From the IMG/VR virus record IMGVR_UViG_3300033998_000181, positions 1-53,416 of that record: a stretch of 53,416 nt of DNA, one strand, 5' to 3'. Of the stretch, positions 9,340-17,049 are shown in pieces; position 1 is the first letter of the stretch; each line of letters starts with the position of its first letter. The notes beneath the pieces are model-generated. The model did no database searches. It had not been told where the DNA came from and saw only the letters and a program-made list of their open reading frames with translations. Position numbers and translations under genes: made by a program. This DNA comes from a virus.

Positions 9340-9914
9340 CTACAAGACTTGGTCGATATAACCAAGCCTCGAGGGTTTGCCTCGTCGACCTCGTTTCGTG
9401 TTAGCGTTTGTACTATTAGAATTCCTAATTACTTCTTCGTGCACATAGAGGAGCGCAATTAATCGCTTGGGTTGAGTACGCCAGAACTCTTCGTCTGACA
9501 TACCCAACACTACTGTACCTAGGTAGTACAGATACCTCCAATCCCATCCATCATCTACGTCTGAGAGTTTCCCGCGTCCACCTCAGCCTCAGCCTGAACG
9601 GGTTGCTCTCCCTTTTCTGGCAAGGAGCCGCCAATAGCTTCTGCCAACGCTTCGGTAACTCGCGGCAAAGTTTCCATATCCAACATAGCGCCCACTTGCT
9701 TAAGCGTCAAACTCTCATCTTCATGTATCAACCCTGCCCAAAGCACTGCACGAGCAGCCTTCATACTACCTTTCCTTACCTCTTCTAGCGCTTTGTTAAC
9801 AGAGCCGAACATGTCCTCAAGCTCGATGAAAGCGTTCAAATCAAACTTAATGGTACGTTCTCTATCTAGCATCAACTTAACTTTCTTTACCTTAACGTCT
9901 CTAGCATGACTCAT
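9340..9914 (-). CDS. Tail assembly chaperone, long form (gpGT-like, -1 frameshift product)
   Basis: Extension of the short chaperone by a -1 shift at GGGAAAC (9567-9573). The first 116 codons are shared; after the slip translation continues in the -1 frame for 75 residues (LSDVDDGWDWRYLYYLG, then EEFWRTQPKRLIALLY and a basic C-terminus) to TAG 9340-9342, giving 191 residues. The second frame lacks its own start. It lies between major tail protein and tape measure, where lambda gpG/gpGT and equivalents are found. It should bind the tape measure during tail assembly. Confidence 0.85.
9555..9914 (-). CDS. Tail assembly chaperone, short form (gpG-like)
   Basis: A 119-residue protein (ATG 9914) with the usual features: early KFDLNAFIELEDMFGS motif and an ALEEV helix, and an acidic, proline-containing tail (PEKGEQPVQAEAEV). 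It is the frame-0 product of the chaperone gene, ending at TAG just after the slippery site. It acts in cytoplasmic tail assembly and is not expected in the virion. Confidence 0.85.
   Translation of the reverse strand: MSHARDVKVKKVKLMLDRERTIKFDLNAFIELEDMFGSVNKALEEVRKGSMKAARAVLWAGLIHEDESLTLKQVGAMLDMETLPRVTEALAEAIGGSLPEKGEQPVQAEAEVDAGNSQT
9567..9573 (-). promoter_or_regulatory. -1 programmed frameshift slippery heptamer GGGAAAC
   Basis: Read on the minus strand the heptamer is G GGA AAC in the zero frame, a classic X XXY YYZ site. It lies 12 bases before the frame-0 stop, and the -1 frame downstream is open for 75 codons with protein-like sequence. Position between major tail protein and tape measure genes matches conserved tail-chaperone frameshifting. 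Confidence 0.85.
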
Positions 9915-9930
9915 AAAACCACTCTCCTAA

Positions 9931-10818
9931 TTACGCGGTGGTGAAGTTCAGTACGTACGGCGAGGCTAGCTTGTTACCGGCCAGGTCGCGAATACCAGTA
10001 GTAAGAATTAGTCTGTAGGCAGTTGTGGCAGCCAAACTAGATGCAGGAGTAAAGGTAACAGTCTTGCGATCTGAACTCAGTGAAACAGTTCCGCTAACAT
10101 AATTGTCGTTGGCATCTAGTAAGAATACTGTATCGGAATTGACACTAGACGCGGCAAGCGCTTCGCTGAAGGTGACCGATGGTGCGATTGAAGTAGCAAC
10201 ACCAGTAGCACCGTCAATAGGATTAGAGCTTTGCACTGTTGGAGGTGTAGTGTCAGAAATGCCGCCACCTACAACAGTGAACCAGCCCTGTCCGATCGAA
10301 GGTACGTAGTCAGGCAGATCCTCGTCGGTTTGATGCATCCATTCATCATCGAAATCACGCTTCACAAAGTTACCAGTGAGAGTAGGTGTCTGGAAATTCA
10401 CACTATCGCCGCGTGTTTCGTGATTTTGTTCGGGTTCAGAAAATTTACCTTTCAGAAGCCAAGTATAACGATACTTGCCGTTACTCTTCAATGCCCTGAA
10501 ACCGATGGCTACCCAAGGAGGCGAGCTACTTGCCTTTCTCTTCAAGATAGCGCCGCTCATAGTATGTCCCAGTAAAACTGCTTGTACATCCAGTGGGATA
10601 TCTGCAGCAACTAGTTCCAGTTCAATCTGCCCCATAGTGGCGGCAGTCTCCATGGGACCATCGTCAGCAAACAACGTTTCTACAGAAGGGTTCGGGTTGA
10701 TGTTGGCTTGAATCGCACCTGCGATCTTTACAGGAGTACCATACGCGACTCCGGTAGAATCGTCTTTCTCGAGCAGCGCGTAGTACAGATCCTTCAAACC
10801 TACCAGTACACCAGGCAT
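9931..10818 (-). CDS. Major tail tube protein with C-terminal Ig-like domain
   Basis: 295 residues. The first ~190 residues (MPGVLVGLKDLYYALLEKDD, GAIQANINPNPSVETLFADDG, a FRALKSNGKYRYTWLLKG motif) match major tail proteins of Gram-positive siphoviruses. Residues ~195-295 form a bacterial Ig-like/SbsA-type domain (DTTPPTVQSSNPIDG, APSVTFSEAL, YRLILTTGIRDLAGN). Such add-on domains decorate the tube and are thought to bind cell-surface sugars weakly. Upstream of the chaperones and tape measure, as expected. Confidence 0.85.
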   Translation of the reverse strand: MPGVLVGLKDLYYALLEKDDSTGVAYGTPVKIAGAIQANINPNPSVETLFADDGPMETAATMGQIELELVAADIPLDVQAVLLGHTMSGAILKRKASSSPPWVAIGFRALKSNGKYRYTWLLKGKFSEPEQNHETRGDSVNFQTPTLTGNFVKRDFDDEWMHQTDEDLPDYVPSIGQGWFTVVGGGISDTTPPTVQSSNPIDGATGVATSIAPSVTFSEALAASSVNSDTVFLLDANDNYVSGTVSLSSDRKTVTFTPASSLAATTAYRLILTTGIRDLAGNKLASPYVLNFTTA

Positions 10819-10835
10819 TCAAATCCCTCCTCGAA

Positions 10836-11225
10836 TTAGTCTCTAGGTGTGGTGATCGCTAGATTAAAACCCCATAAAATCCTGTTGTTCTCGTCTACGC
10901 CAATTTTAAATGGAGTTTGTCTGGCAGCAATTATAGCCCACCTGGTATCAGTAAGGTACAAGATTCGATCTTCGGGAACGTCTAATTCCTTGAAGATACT
11001 CCAAGCTTTCTGTTTGGCAGCGTCTGGATCTACATTACGCACCATAACTTGAACATTACGTACATCAGCAAGACCGGGAACGCCGCCATACTCGAACAGT
11101 ACTACCAGGTTGTTGGGAGCATTCGGGGCGAAGTCTCTAAAGGTGTCAATGCCGTCACCGGTCACGTGACCCTTATGCTGTAGGTACGTAACTAGATCCA
11201 GTAACAAGTCTGCCAATTTTCTCAC
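10836..11225 (-). CDS. Tail terminator / minor capsid-like protein
   Basis: 129 residues from GTG 11225, overlapping the upstream gene by four bases (GTGA). The N-terminal helix MRKLADLLLDLVTYL, the VVLFEYGGVPG strand, the VRNVDPDAAKQKAWSIFKEL segment and the TDTRWAIIAARQTPF motif match the phage minor capsid/tail-terminator family. It should cap the tail tube at the head-proximal end. Gene order (adaptor, closure, HK97 gp10-like, terminator, tube) is standard. Confidence 0.8.
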   Translation of the reverse strand: MRKLADLLLDLVTYLQHKGHVTGDGIDTFRDFAPNAPNNLVVLFEYGGVPGLADVRNVQVMVRNVDPDAAKQKAWSIFKELDVPEDRILYLTDTRWAIIAARQTPFKIGVDENNRILWGFNLAITTPRD

Positions 11226-11653
11226 CTACCTAAAATAGTTATAACACGAGCAGCTAGTCTTTTCTCTAAACCGACTCGAGCTTCGTTGAGTGGATCTTCC
11301 AAAAACTTAGCTTTTCCTACGGGGTGCTTCACGTCTAGTCTCTCATGGACGTAGATCGCATAGTCTTTTGTTGGCTGTCCGGTTTTTGGATTGACAACCG
11401 AATCAGTACCAAAACCACACACTACTTTTACTTCGTCTTTCTTCTTTATAGGAGGTGTTACGAAGCGGCTGCGAAGCAGTGCGCCTGTATCTACTGGTAC
11501 TTGTTTAGCAGCTTCCTCTATTACTTCCTTGCCTTCAGCGAAGAGAGCCTTCCCTAGAGCACCAATTACTTTGTCCTCAGTTTGCTGGGGTTTTCGAGCT
11601 ATTCTTTTGATACCACGTACGTTGGCACGTAGTATACCTCTAGATTGAGGCAT
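11222..11653 (-). CDS. HK97 gp10-like tail component
   Basis: 143 residues. The central signature EVIEEAAKQVPVDTGALLRS is the hallmark of HK97 gp10-like head-tail proteins; YAIYVHERLDVKHPVGKAKFLEDPL completes the family pattern. It joins the head-tail interface or the upper tail. It is tightly packed between the closure and terminator genes, sharing the start/stop overlap upstream at 11653. Confidence 0.88.
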   Translation of the reverse strand: MPQSRGILRANVRGIKRIARKPQQTEDKVIGALGKALFAEGKEVIEEAAKQVPVDTGALLRSRFVTPPIKKKDEVKVVCGFGTDSVVNPKTGQPTKDYAIYVHERLDVKHPVGKAKFLEDPLNEARVGLEKRLAARVITILGR

Positions 11654-11973
11654 TACAGATACACCTCGTAGTGATCAACGTTACCTTTACTATCATAAAG
11701 AGGGCTGATTAAAATGATGGGCGGCTGCTCTCCTGAAGGTAACGTGATTCTATCTTGCAGTGTCATCGAAGCAACACGAGAATCGTCGAAGTAGAGAGTC
11801 CAATTACTGATGACTTCTTCTCCGCGTCTGTCACGTACAATTCTACGAACACCCTCCATAAAACACTTTAACTCCACAGCCGGATCGTAGGTAGGCTTAC
11901 CAGTACCAGAGTAGGAGGTGAAAGGTTCCCAGATCACTGTAGTGTTTAACCAACTCTTTAGTACTGGGTCCAT
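11653..11973 (-). CDS. Head closure / stopper protein
   Basis: 106 residues from ATG 11973 behind AGGAGGTGAG. Pattern WLNTTVIWEP, a VELKCFMEGVRRIVRDRRGEE stretch, and a C-terminal SGEQPPIILISPLYD match small head-closure (putative minor capsid) proteins that seal the portal after packaging. Located between the adaptor and the gp10-like gene. Confidence 0.75.
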   Translation of the reverse strand: MDPVLKSWLNTTVIWEPFTSYSGTGKPTYDPAVELKCFMEGVRRIVRDRRGEEVISNWTLYFDDSRVASMTLQDRITLPSGEQPPIILISPLYDSKGNVDHYEVYL

Positions 11974-11990
11974 CCTCTCACCTCCTACTT

Positions 11991-12365
11991 CTATTTAACA
12001 TCGCTGACGTAATCCATCATTCCTCGCGAAAATGCCGCATCACCTTCGGTACCCCCTGCATAAGGTGTACCATAACCAACAACTCTACGTCTCAATTCCT
12101 TAGCTTTCTTGGTGTACTGCTCAAACTTGGCTGTAGCTTGGATGCTAGTCTTGCCGATAGTAGAGTTCGCGAGTCGAGCAAACTTAGACGCTATTGCCTC
12201 ACAACACTTAACAGCAGCTCTAAGTACGTTACCTCCTGACTGTGTTAACTCGTACTGTATTTCCTCGTCTGCCAGTAGCGGATCCGACTGAATTGTGTCC
12301 CCTATTAAGAACCTCACTGCGTCCAGAGGACTGTTCGACGGATTCCCGCTGTACGACCATGCCAT
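11991..12365 (-). CDS. Head-tail adaptor (gp6-like connector)
   Basis: 124 residues, ATG 12365 behind AGAGGAGGCGG. The opening SPLDAVRFLIGDTIQSDPLLADEEI is diagnostic of connector proteins (LDAVRFLIGDT..SDPLLxDEEI), followed by helices with CCEAIASKFARLA. It forms the ring below the portal. Its first 137 bases overlap the end of the upstream gene in another frame. Confidence 0.85.
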   Translation of the reverse strand: MAWSYSGNPSNSPLDAVRFLIGDTIQSDPLLADEEIQYELTQSGGNVLRAAVKCCEAIASKFARLANSTIGKTSIQATAKFEQYTKKAKELRRRVVGYGTPYAGGTEGDAAFSRGMMDYVSDVK

Positions 12366-12576
12366 CTTTCACCGCCTCCTCTGTTCGAGGTTGCGCGGCA
12401 GTCCCTGCGGTAGAAGGTGCCGACGAACTGTTCGTCGACACCTCTTTCTTTACTAGAAAACCTGCCGAAATTAGAGCACGAAACGTTGGAAGCTTCTCTG
12501 CATTGGGTACAATTTCTCCGGGTTCGTACTTTACTCCGTTAATCAGCATACGTCGATGTGCTACGTAAGCAGTCAT
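12229..12576 (-). CDS. Small head-cluster protein of unknown function
   Basis: 115 residues from ATG 12576. The first ~50 residues (YVAHRRMLINGVKYEPGEIV, then LPTFRALISAGFLVKKE) look like the small conserved proteins found after the capsid gene in many Gram-positive phages. The remainder is Ser/Thr/Arg-rich and low in complexity. It overlaps the adaptor gene by 137 bases, unusual here. A frameshift that lengthened the C-terminus at the cost of overlap is possible. Confidence 0.6.
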   Translation of the reverse strand: MTAYVAHRRMLINGVKYEPGEIVPNAEKLPTFRALISAGFLVKKEVSTNSSSAPSTAGTAAQPRTEEAVKDGMVVQRESVEQSSGRSEVLNRGHNSVGSATGRRGNTVRVNTVRR

Positions 12577-12588
12577 CTAACCACCTAC

Positions 12589-13575
12589 CTACGCAACGGC
12601 ATTGGCGAAGAAGGCACCAAGATCAGGGGCGACAACCTTTATGTCGAATGCCATCTCGCCTTCAATCCTCTCGGTTCCTATACCTAGCATATCCATGGGG
12701 AACCTCACAATACGTCCGCCGTAAGCATTAGCACCCAACAACCCTTGCCACGCAAAGATGTACCCAGCACTCGGAGTCTTCAGGCCCGGTCTAGGTGCAG
12801 CGTAGGCTAATAGCGCATGCTTCCCTAAAATAAACTGGTAACTCGGAGTAGCGCCTTTAGCCGCAGTGTTCTTAACTGCACCTGCTATAACAACCTTGTC
12901 TACATCAAACAGCATAGCAAGTAGCTCCGGAGTCACGACGCCGCGTTGAGTATACTTAATGCGATCCAAAATGCTAGGATGGTTTTTCAGCGCTTTGTAG
13001 ACCCACGTACCCAGTACCAGTACGTTGGGTTTGAATCCAGTTAGCTCCTGAATGGTGGTTTGAGCTTTGTCGATGTCTTCTATAGGTGTCGAAGCAGCGT
13101 CGTTCCACTGTAAGAACTGGCCGCTGGTAGGCGCGGACGCTACACCAGTATACTCGGTGCCCCACACACCAGCAGTAAAGTATTTCGAAGCCCACAGAAC
13201 TTCACGCTTCAGCAGTAATTTTTGAGTAACAAACTGCATAGCGTCTTCGTCAGGCTTCAGCGGGCTGTCCGCGTTGACCCTGTCCTCTTCGGTAACGTCT
13301 TTGTGATAGGCGTACTTCTGGCAGAAGTACGTAGGAGTATTGTCAATGTCATAACCGCCACCCGCAGACTCGGTTGCCGGCGCCCTTAGTTGAGCCTCAT
13401 CACGGAACCAATCCTCACGCTTATATACGAAGTAGCGATCACTTTGCTTTTGTACTGGTACAATGGGAAAGACTTTGTCTGCGACAAATGCGCTCTCTTG
13501 CTGGATGTAAGCTACGCTCATATTGGTGAGCGCAGTGTCAATATGAATTTGCCTGTAGGAAGGGTTGGTCGGCAT
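12589..13575 (-). CDS. Major capsid protein
   Basis: 328 residues, single gene after the decoration protein. Patterns such as TALTNMSVAYIQQESAFVAD, KVFPIVPVQKQSDRYFVY and PNVLVLGTWVYKALKNHP, followed by PELLAMLFDVDKVVIAGAV, are those of HK97-fold capsid proteins of the type with a leading ADKVFP.VPV motif. The scaffold and protease are separate genes upstream. It builds the icosahedral shell. Confidence 0.88.
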   Translation of the reverse strand: MPTNPSYRQIHIDTALTNMSVAYIQQESAFVADKVFPIVPVQKQSDRYFVYKREDWFRDEAQLRAPATESAGGGYDIDNTPTYFCQKYAYHKDVTEEDRVNADSPLKPDEDAMQFVTQKLLLKREVLWASKYFTAGVWGTEYTGVASAPTSGQFLQWNDAASTPIEDIDKAQTTIQELTGFKPNVLVLGTWVYKALKNHPSILDRIKYTQRGVVTPELLAMLFDVDKVVIAGAVKNTAAKGATPSYQFILGKHALLAYAAPRPGLKTPSAGYIFAWQGLLGANAYGGRIVRFPMDMLGIGTERIEGEMAFDIKVVAPDLGAFFANAVA

Positions 13576-13605
13576 TTAAGTCACTCCTTTCTACTAGTTA
13601 ACTAG

Positions 13606-13989
13606 TTAAGCGGTTTGGAAGCCAAAACTCTTCAACAAGATGGCACCTTCTTCACCAGCTGCGCCACCGGTAAGTGCCACTCCTACAACGTGGTTCGTTG
13701 CACCTGCGCCAGGAGCGGCATAAGGAACAAACTGACCGTCTGCATTTACCATCAATTTGTTGCCAGGCGCTACGCTTGCACCGTAAATAGCCTTAGTCAC
13801 ACCAAATACCATGACAGTGGCAGCTTGGCCGATGCCGGGGTCGTTTTGTAGTACTCCAACCGCGGGTTCACCAGCGCTGGCGAGGGCAGCCTTGCCATTG
13901 GCGTCGACTTTGATGGCGTGATATTGCTTGGTACTTAAATCAGCAGCGGCTTCCAAAGTAATACTTTGAAGCGGAATTTCGTATCCCAT
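13606..13989 (-). CDS. Capsid decoration protein, DUF2190-like
   Basis: 127 residues, small beta-rich and Gly/Ala-rich: AAADLSTKQYHAIKVDANGK, PAVGVLQNDPGIGQAATV, VFGVTKAIYGASVAPGNKL. These are typical of the DUF2190/decoration family (HK97 gpD analogue) that stabilises the mature capsid. It lies directly upstream of the capsid gene. Confidence 0.85.
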   Translation of the reverse strand: MGYEIPLQSITLEAAADLSTKQYHAIKVDANGKAALASAGEPAVGVLQNDPGIGQAATVMVFGVTKAIYGASVAPGNKLMVNADGQFVPYAAPGAGATNHVVGVALTGGAAGEEGAILLKSFGFQTA

Positions 13990-14015
13990 AGTCGCACCTC
14001 CATTGTTTATTAAAG

Positions 14016-15053
14016 TTAGCTCATTAACTCTTTCCGATACTCTTCATAGAGCTGCGGATTCTCGTGCATGACCTTGGAAATGGCGCTTTCTAACGTCATG
14101 TTAGGGTCACTCTTACGTACTTCTTCAGCCTTCTTAACAATGCGATCCCATGCAGATGAACCTTCCCCTTCACCATTGCTACCATAAGCCTTAAAGAGCC
14201 CACTAGTTTCGATGGCGTTATTTGCCGCCTTTAAAACAGCCTCCAACTTGACGTACTCTTCCGGACAAGCCTCAGCGACCTTCTTGAGCACTAGACCAAA
14301 CTCTTCTGGTTTGATGCCTAACGCGGAGAGTTGCTTCGCCTTAGCAATATATTCCTGTTTGAGTCGGGTCTCTCTTTCGGCTTTAGCAATCTCCTCTGCT
14401 TCTTCCGCCCTCTTGTTGGCCTCTTCTACCATCTTGCGGACGGGTTCAGGAAGTCCTTTAAGAATATCTTCTTCAGAGCCGCTAGTCTGAGTGCTCTTTT
14501 GAAGCTCTTCTACCTTCTTCTCCAGCTCCTCTACCCTAGCCGCTTTCTTTTCCAGTTCTTCGATTTTTTCCAGCTCCTTCCTAACTTCCTCGGGTAAGTT
14601 TTTGATTATCTCTTCGCTAAACTTAGGCACATTAGCTCCCTCCTTACTTTTATTAACTGAACTCCCATTTTGAGGGAAGTTTATCAAATTAAGAGCTTGT
14701 TGGAAGCCATTCGACACAAACTCGGAGAAATCACTTAGCGCTTGCCGGATGGCTGCTATCTTATCAGTTACAGTACCATCAGCTATAATGGATTGGATAG
14801 TACTCTTCAACGCCCAGTGCGCATCGTATAACATATCTGATAGCTGACTATCCATCGTTTCATAAGCAAGTGCTTGTGTAAAAGTAACTGCACCTGCCTT
14901 CTCCGGAAGGTATTGTTTGATGATATTAGCTAATTTCTCCTTTAAAGTGTGGCCCGGTGCCGCACTCTTCACTATTAGAAATTTTCGCATATTCGCAGGA
15001 GAACCGACGCCCGACACCTCTTTGATCTTGATATCCACTAGTTTATTGGGCAC
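14016..15053 (-). CDS. Scaffold-like protein with coiled coil
   Basis: 345 residues. GTG 15053 is preferred because AGGAGG is eight bases away, whereas GTG 15062 touches it. The opening IKIKEVSGVGSPANMRKFLIVK resembles XkdF-type protease tails (EVS.V..PAN.RKFLIVK). Residues ~165-245 form a strongly charged coiled coil (KELEKIEELEKKAARVEELE). The C-terminus is helical, as in scaffolds. Position between protease and capsid genes supports an assembly scaffold; cleavage by the protease is inferred. Confidence 0.75.
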   Translation of the reverse strand: MPNKLVDIKIKEVSGVGSPANMRKFLIVKSAAPGHTLKEKLANIIKQYLPEKAGAVTFTQALAYETMDSQLSDMLYDAHWALKSTIQSIIADGTVTDKIAAIRQALSDFSEFVSNGFQQALNLINFPQNGSSVNKSKEGANVPKFSEEIIKNLPEEVRKELEKIEELEKKAARVEELEKKVEELQKSTQTSGSEEDILKGLPEPVRKMVEEANKRAEEAEEIAKAERETRLKQEYIAKAKQLSALGIKPEEFGLVLKKVAEACPEEYVKLEAVLKAANNAIETSGLFKAYGSNGEGEGSSAWDRIVKKAEEVRKSDPNMTLESAISKVMHENPQLYEEYRKELMS

Positions 15054-15054
15054 T

Positions 15055-15747
15055 CTATACACCTCCTTCTACTGGTATTCGTATCGCGGTGCCTCCCATA
15101 CTATACCCTGTTATCTCACCTTTCTTAACCTTCTCGTAGTACTCAGGCGTCCAGATAACGCCCATTAACCAAGTACCCTTCTTCACAGTCTGATCGCCAA
15201 TTACCATGTCGACGGGTGCGATGTAGTTCTCGACGATCTCGCCGATCCCATCACTCCAAACGGCGTGCATGTATCCTAAGCCAACTCCGTCGCTTTTCTC
15301 GACACGTTCTAGGAGATCTGTTACGTCTAACTTCAATGTTTCGTTGTTTTTTGCAGCCTTCACTACTATATCGAGTAGCTGCAGCCCCATCTTCGCAAGT
15401 GGTGTTTGTGCTTGTAAGAGTCTGCTGAACTCCCAACACGCTTTTTCTATTTCATCGGCCGTAGTAAAGTCACCTTGCGAGTCTATCGTATCAGGCCCAT
15501 AAACTATACCTAAAGTATATCTACGCTCGTCGTTTTTCTCTATAAATACCGTTTTCTTTACCCAATTACCTTGTTCATTTTTCTTCCAGCCGTTCTTCAC
15601 AGCGCTCCAAGCAATTCGCGCAGCCTCTGACTCGTCCTTACCTTGTCCTACAGCACTGTTAAATGCTTTCCTCCATACTGTCTGCGCCTCTGCTGGGAGG
15701 TTGTTCTTGACTCCTTCTGGGAGTTCGCTGTTCGTTTTGTACGGCAT
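15055..15747 (-). CDS. Prohead protease, XkdF-like, with ChaB N-terminal domain
   Basis: 230 residues from ATG 15747 (spacing from AGGAGG fits better than the upstream GTG 15759). Residues 1-60 are a ChaB-like domain (PYKTNSELPEGVKNNLPAEA, AFNSAVGQGKDESEAARIAW, VKNGW). Residues ~75-230 match XkdF, a putative serine protease: YGPDTIDSQGDFTTADEIEKA, GYMHAVWSDG, then TWLMGVIWTPEYYEKVKKGE and GYSMGG. It should cleave scaffold or capsid during maturation. It overlaps the portal gene by 89 bases. Confidence 0.82.
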   Translation of the reverse strand: MPYKTNSELPEGVKNNLPAEAQTVWRKAFNSAVGQGKDESEAARIAWSAVKNGWKKNEQGNWVKKTVFIEKNDERRYTLGIVYGPDTIDSQGDFTTADEIEKACWEFSRLLQAQTPLAKMGLQLLDIVVKAAKNNETLKLDVTDLLERVEKSDGVGLGYMHAVWSDGIGEIVENYIAPVDMVIGDQTVKKGTWLMGVIWTPEYYEKVKKGEITGYSMGGTAIRIPVEGGV

Positions 15748-17038
15748 TCTCCGTGTCACCTCCTCCCGTTGCCTGCTTCTGCTTTATCTCCTCCTCAGGC
15801 AAGCGAGGCATGCTAGCCATCTCTCTAAGGTAATTCTGTGTAGCAGGATCGTCTAAACTGATCTTAGCTCCTGTGAGTGCTGTAATGAAACGTGCAAGCT
15901 CGTCTAACGGTACTGATTCTATCTCGCCGTGTCTCAATTTTGGATAGTCAGTGATACCAGGGAACGCGTTGAGACGGAAGAGCCTCGGTACAGCATACTT
16001 GTTGATGACCTCTGTCGCACCATCTAATAAAGCCTCTAAGCCCGCAGCAAACATACTCTTCTTGACATCGGCTAGTGCAAAACTTCCTACTTTGTCAGCT
16101 CCGAGCATTACTAGGTCAGCTAAAATAGTTATCGCGATCCGTTGGTCGTAGCGGTTGATAATCGCGTTAGTATCGAACTGCCTCCTAGACCCCGTAGAAA
16201 GAAGCTTTAACTCCCATCCAAATGGCAAGACAACTCCTTCACTTCTATCCCTTCGAATATTCGTGACAAGAGCTTCCGCAGTTGCTCTCAGCTTTTGTGA
16301 ATCTTCATTAGATACATCCCATAAGTCAACGTCTTCAGGTGGCGTGAGTACTGGTAAACCTGCCAGGTCACGCTCGATACCTATGCCCTCGATTTCCTCA
16401 ATCCTCTTCTTAAAGTACCAGGGGCGGTAGGCGTTTCTCAGCAACGAACGCCCTTCAGGGTTGTCAAGGTTTGGTTCGGTTCTAAACAAGAGTGCCTTTT
16501 GTATCGGGATGACAACTCGTTTATATTCGGGTGGAGCTAGCTGTACCATTGCGCTTACGCCGCCATCATCATCAAATTGCCATTCACATAAGGAGTCCTG
16601 TGCCCTCCTAGGTAATTTTCGCCAACCGATCCTACCGTCGTTGAACTTGCTGTTGTATCGAGGATCTCTATTGTCGCCTCTGCGTACTTTGTAAACAATT
16701 TCATGGAAGCTCCATCCATAGACAATCATCGAAAGCATTTCTGTTATGAAGTCTGACCAGGTCATACTCATGTCATCCATGCACGATCGTAGGAAGTCGG
16801 CTGCCTCTAAATCGGCCCTCGAGCTACTTGCAGGCTCTACGCGCCATGTAGCTTTACGTATCAGCTGTTTGGCTGCGTACAAAATAGCGCCGATTACAGG
16901 GTCGTTAGAGGACATCTCTTTATAAATCTTCATACCTCTCGGTCCCCGTAACGCAGGGAGGAACTCGTCAAATACATGTCCTCCCCATCGATTGAGACCT
17001 GTTATACCTATTTCTGTGAGGATCGGTTGTCTAGGCAT
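15659..17038 (-). CDS. Portal protein, DUF935/gp29-like
   Basis: 459 residues. Motifs DPVIGAILYAAKQLIRKATW, MIVYGWSFHEIVYKVRRG, RSLLRNAYRPWYFKKRIEEI and DQRIAITILADLVMLG are those of DUF935-type portals (Mu gp29 relatives). It forms the dodecameric ring for packaging and ejection. It is placed between the terminase and the protease; its 3' end overlaps the protease start in another frame, which is common in this gene order. Confidence 0.88.
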   Translation of the reverse strand: MPRQPILTEIGITGLNRWGGHVFDEFLPALRGPRGMKIYKEMSSNDPVIGAILYAAKQLIRKATWRVEPASSSRADLEAADFLRSCMDDMSMTWSDFITEMLSMIVYGWSFHEIVYKVRRGDNRDPRYNSKFNDGRIGWRKLPRRAQDSLCEWQFDDDGGVSAMVQLAPPEYKRVVIPIQKALLFRTEPNLDNPEGRSLLRNAYRPWYFKKRIEEIEGIGIERDLAGLPVLTPPEDVDLWDVSNEDSQKLRATAEALVTNIRRDRSEGVVLPFGWELKLLSTGSRRQFDTNAIINRYDQRIAITILADLVMLGADKVGSFALADVKKSMFAAGLEALLDGATEVINKYAVPRLFRLNAFPGITDYPKLRHGEIESVPLDELARFITALTGAKISLDDPATQNYLREMASMPRLPEEEIKQKQATGGGDTENAVQNEQRTPRRSQEQPPSRGADSMEESI

Positions 17039-17049
17039 ATTTTCACCCT

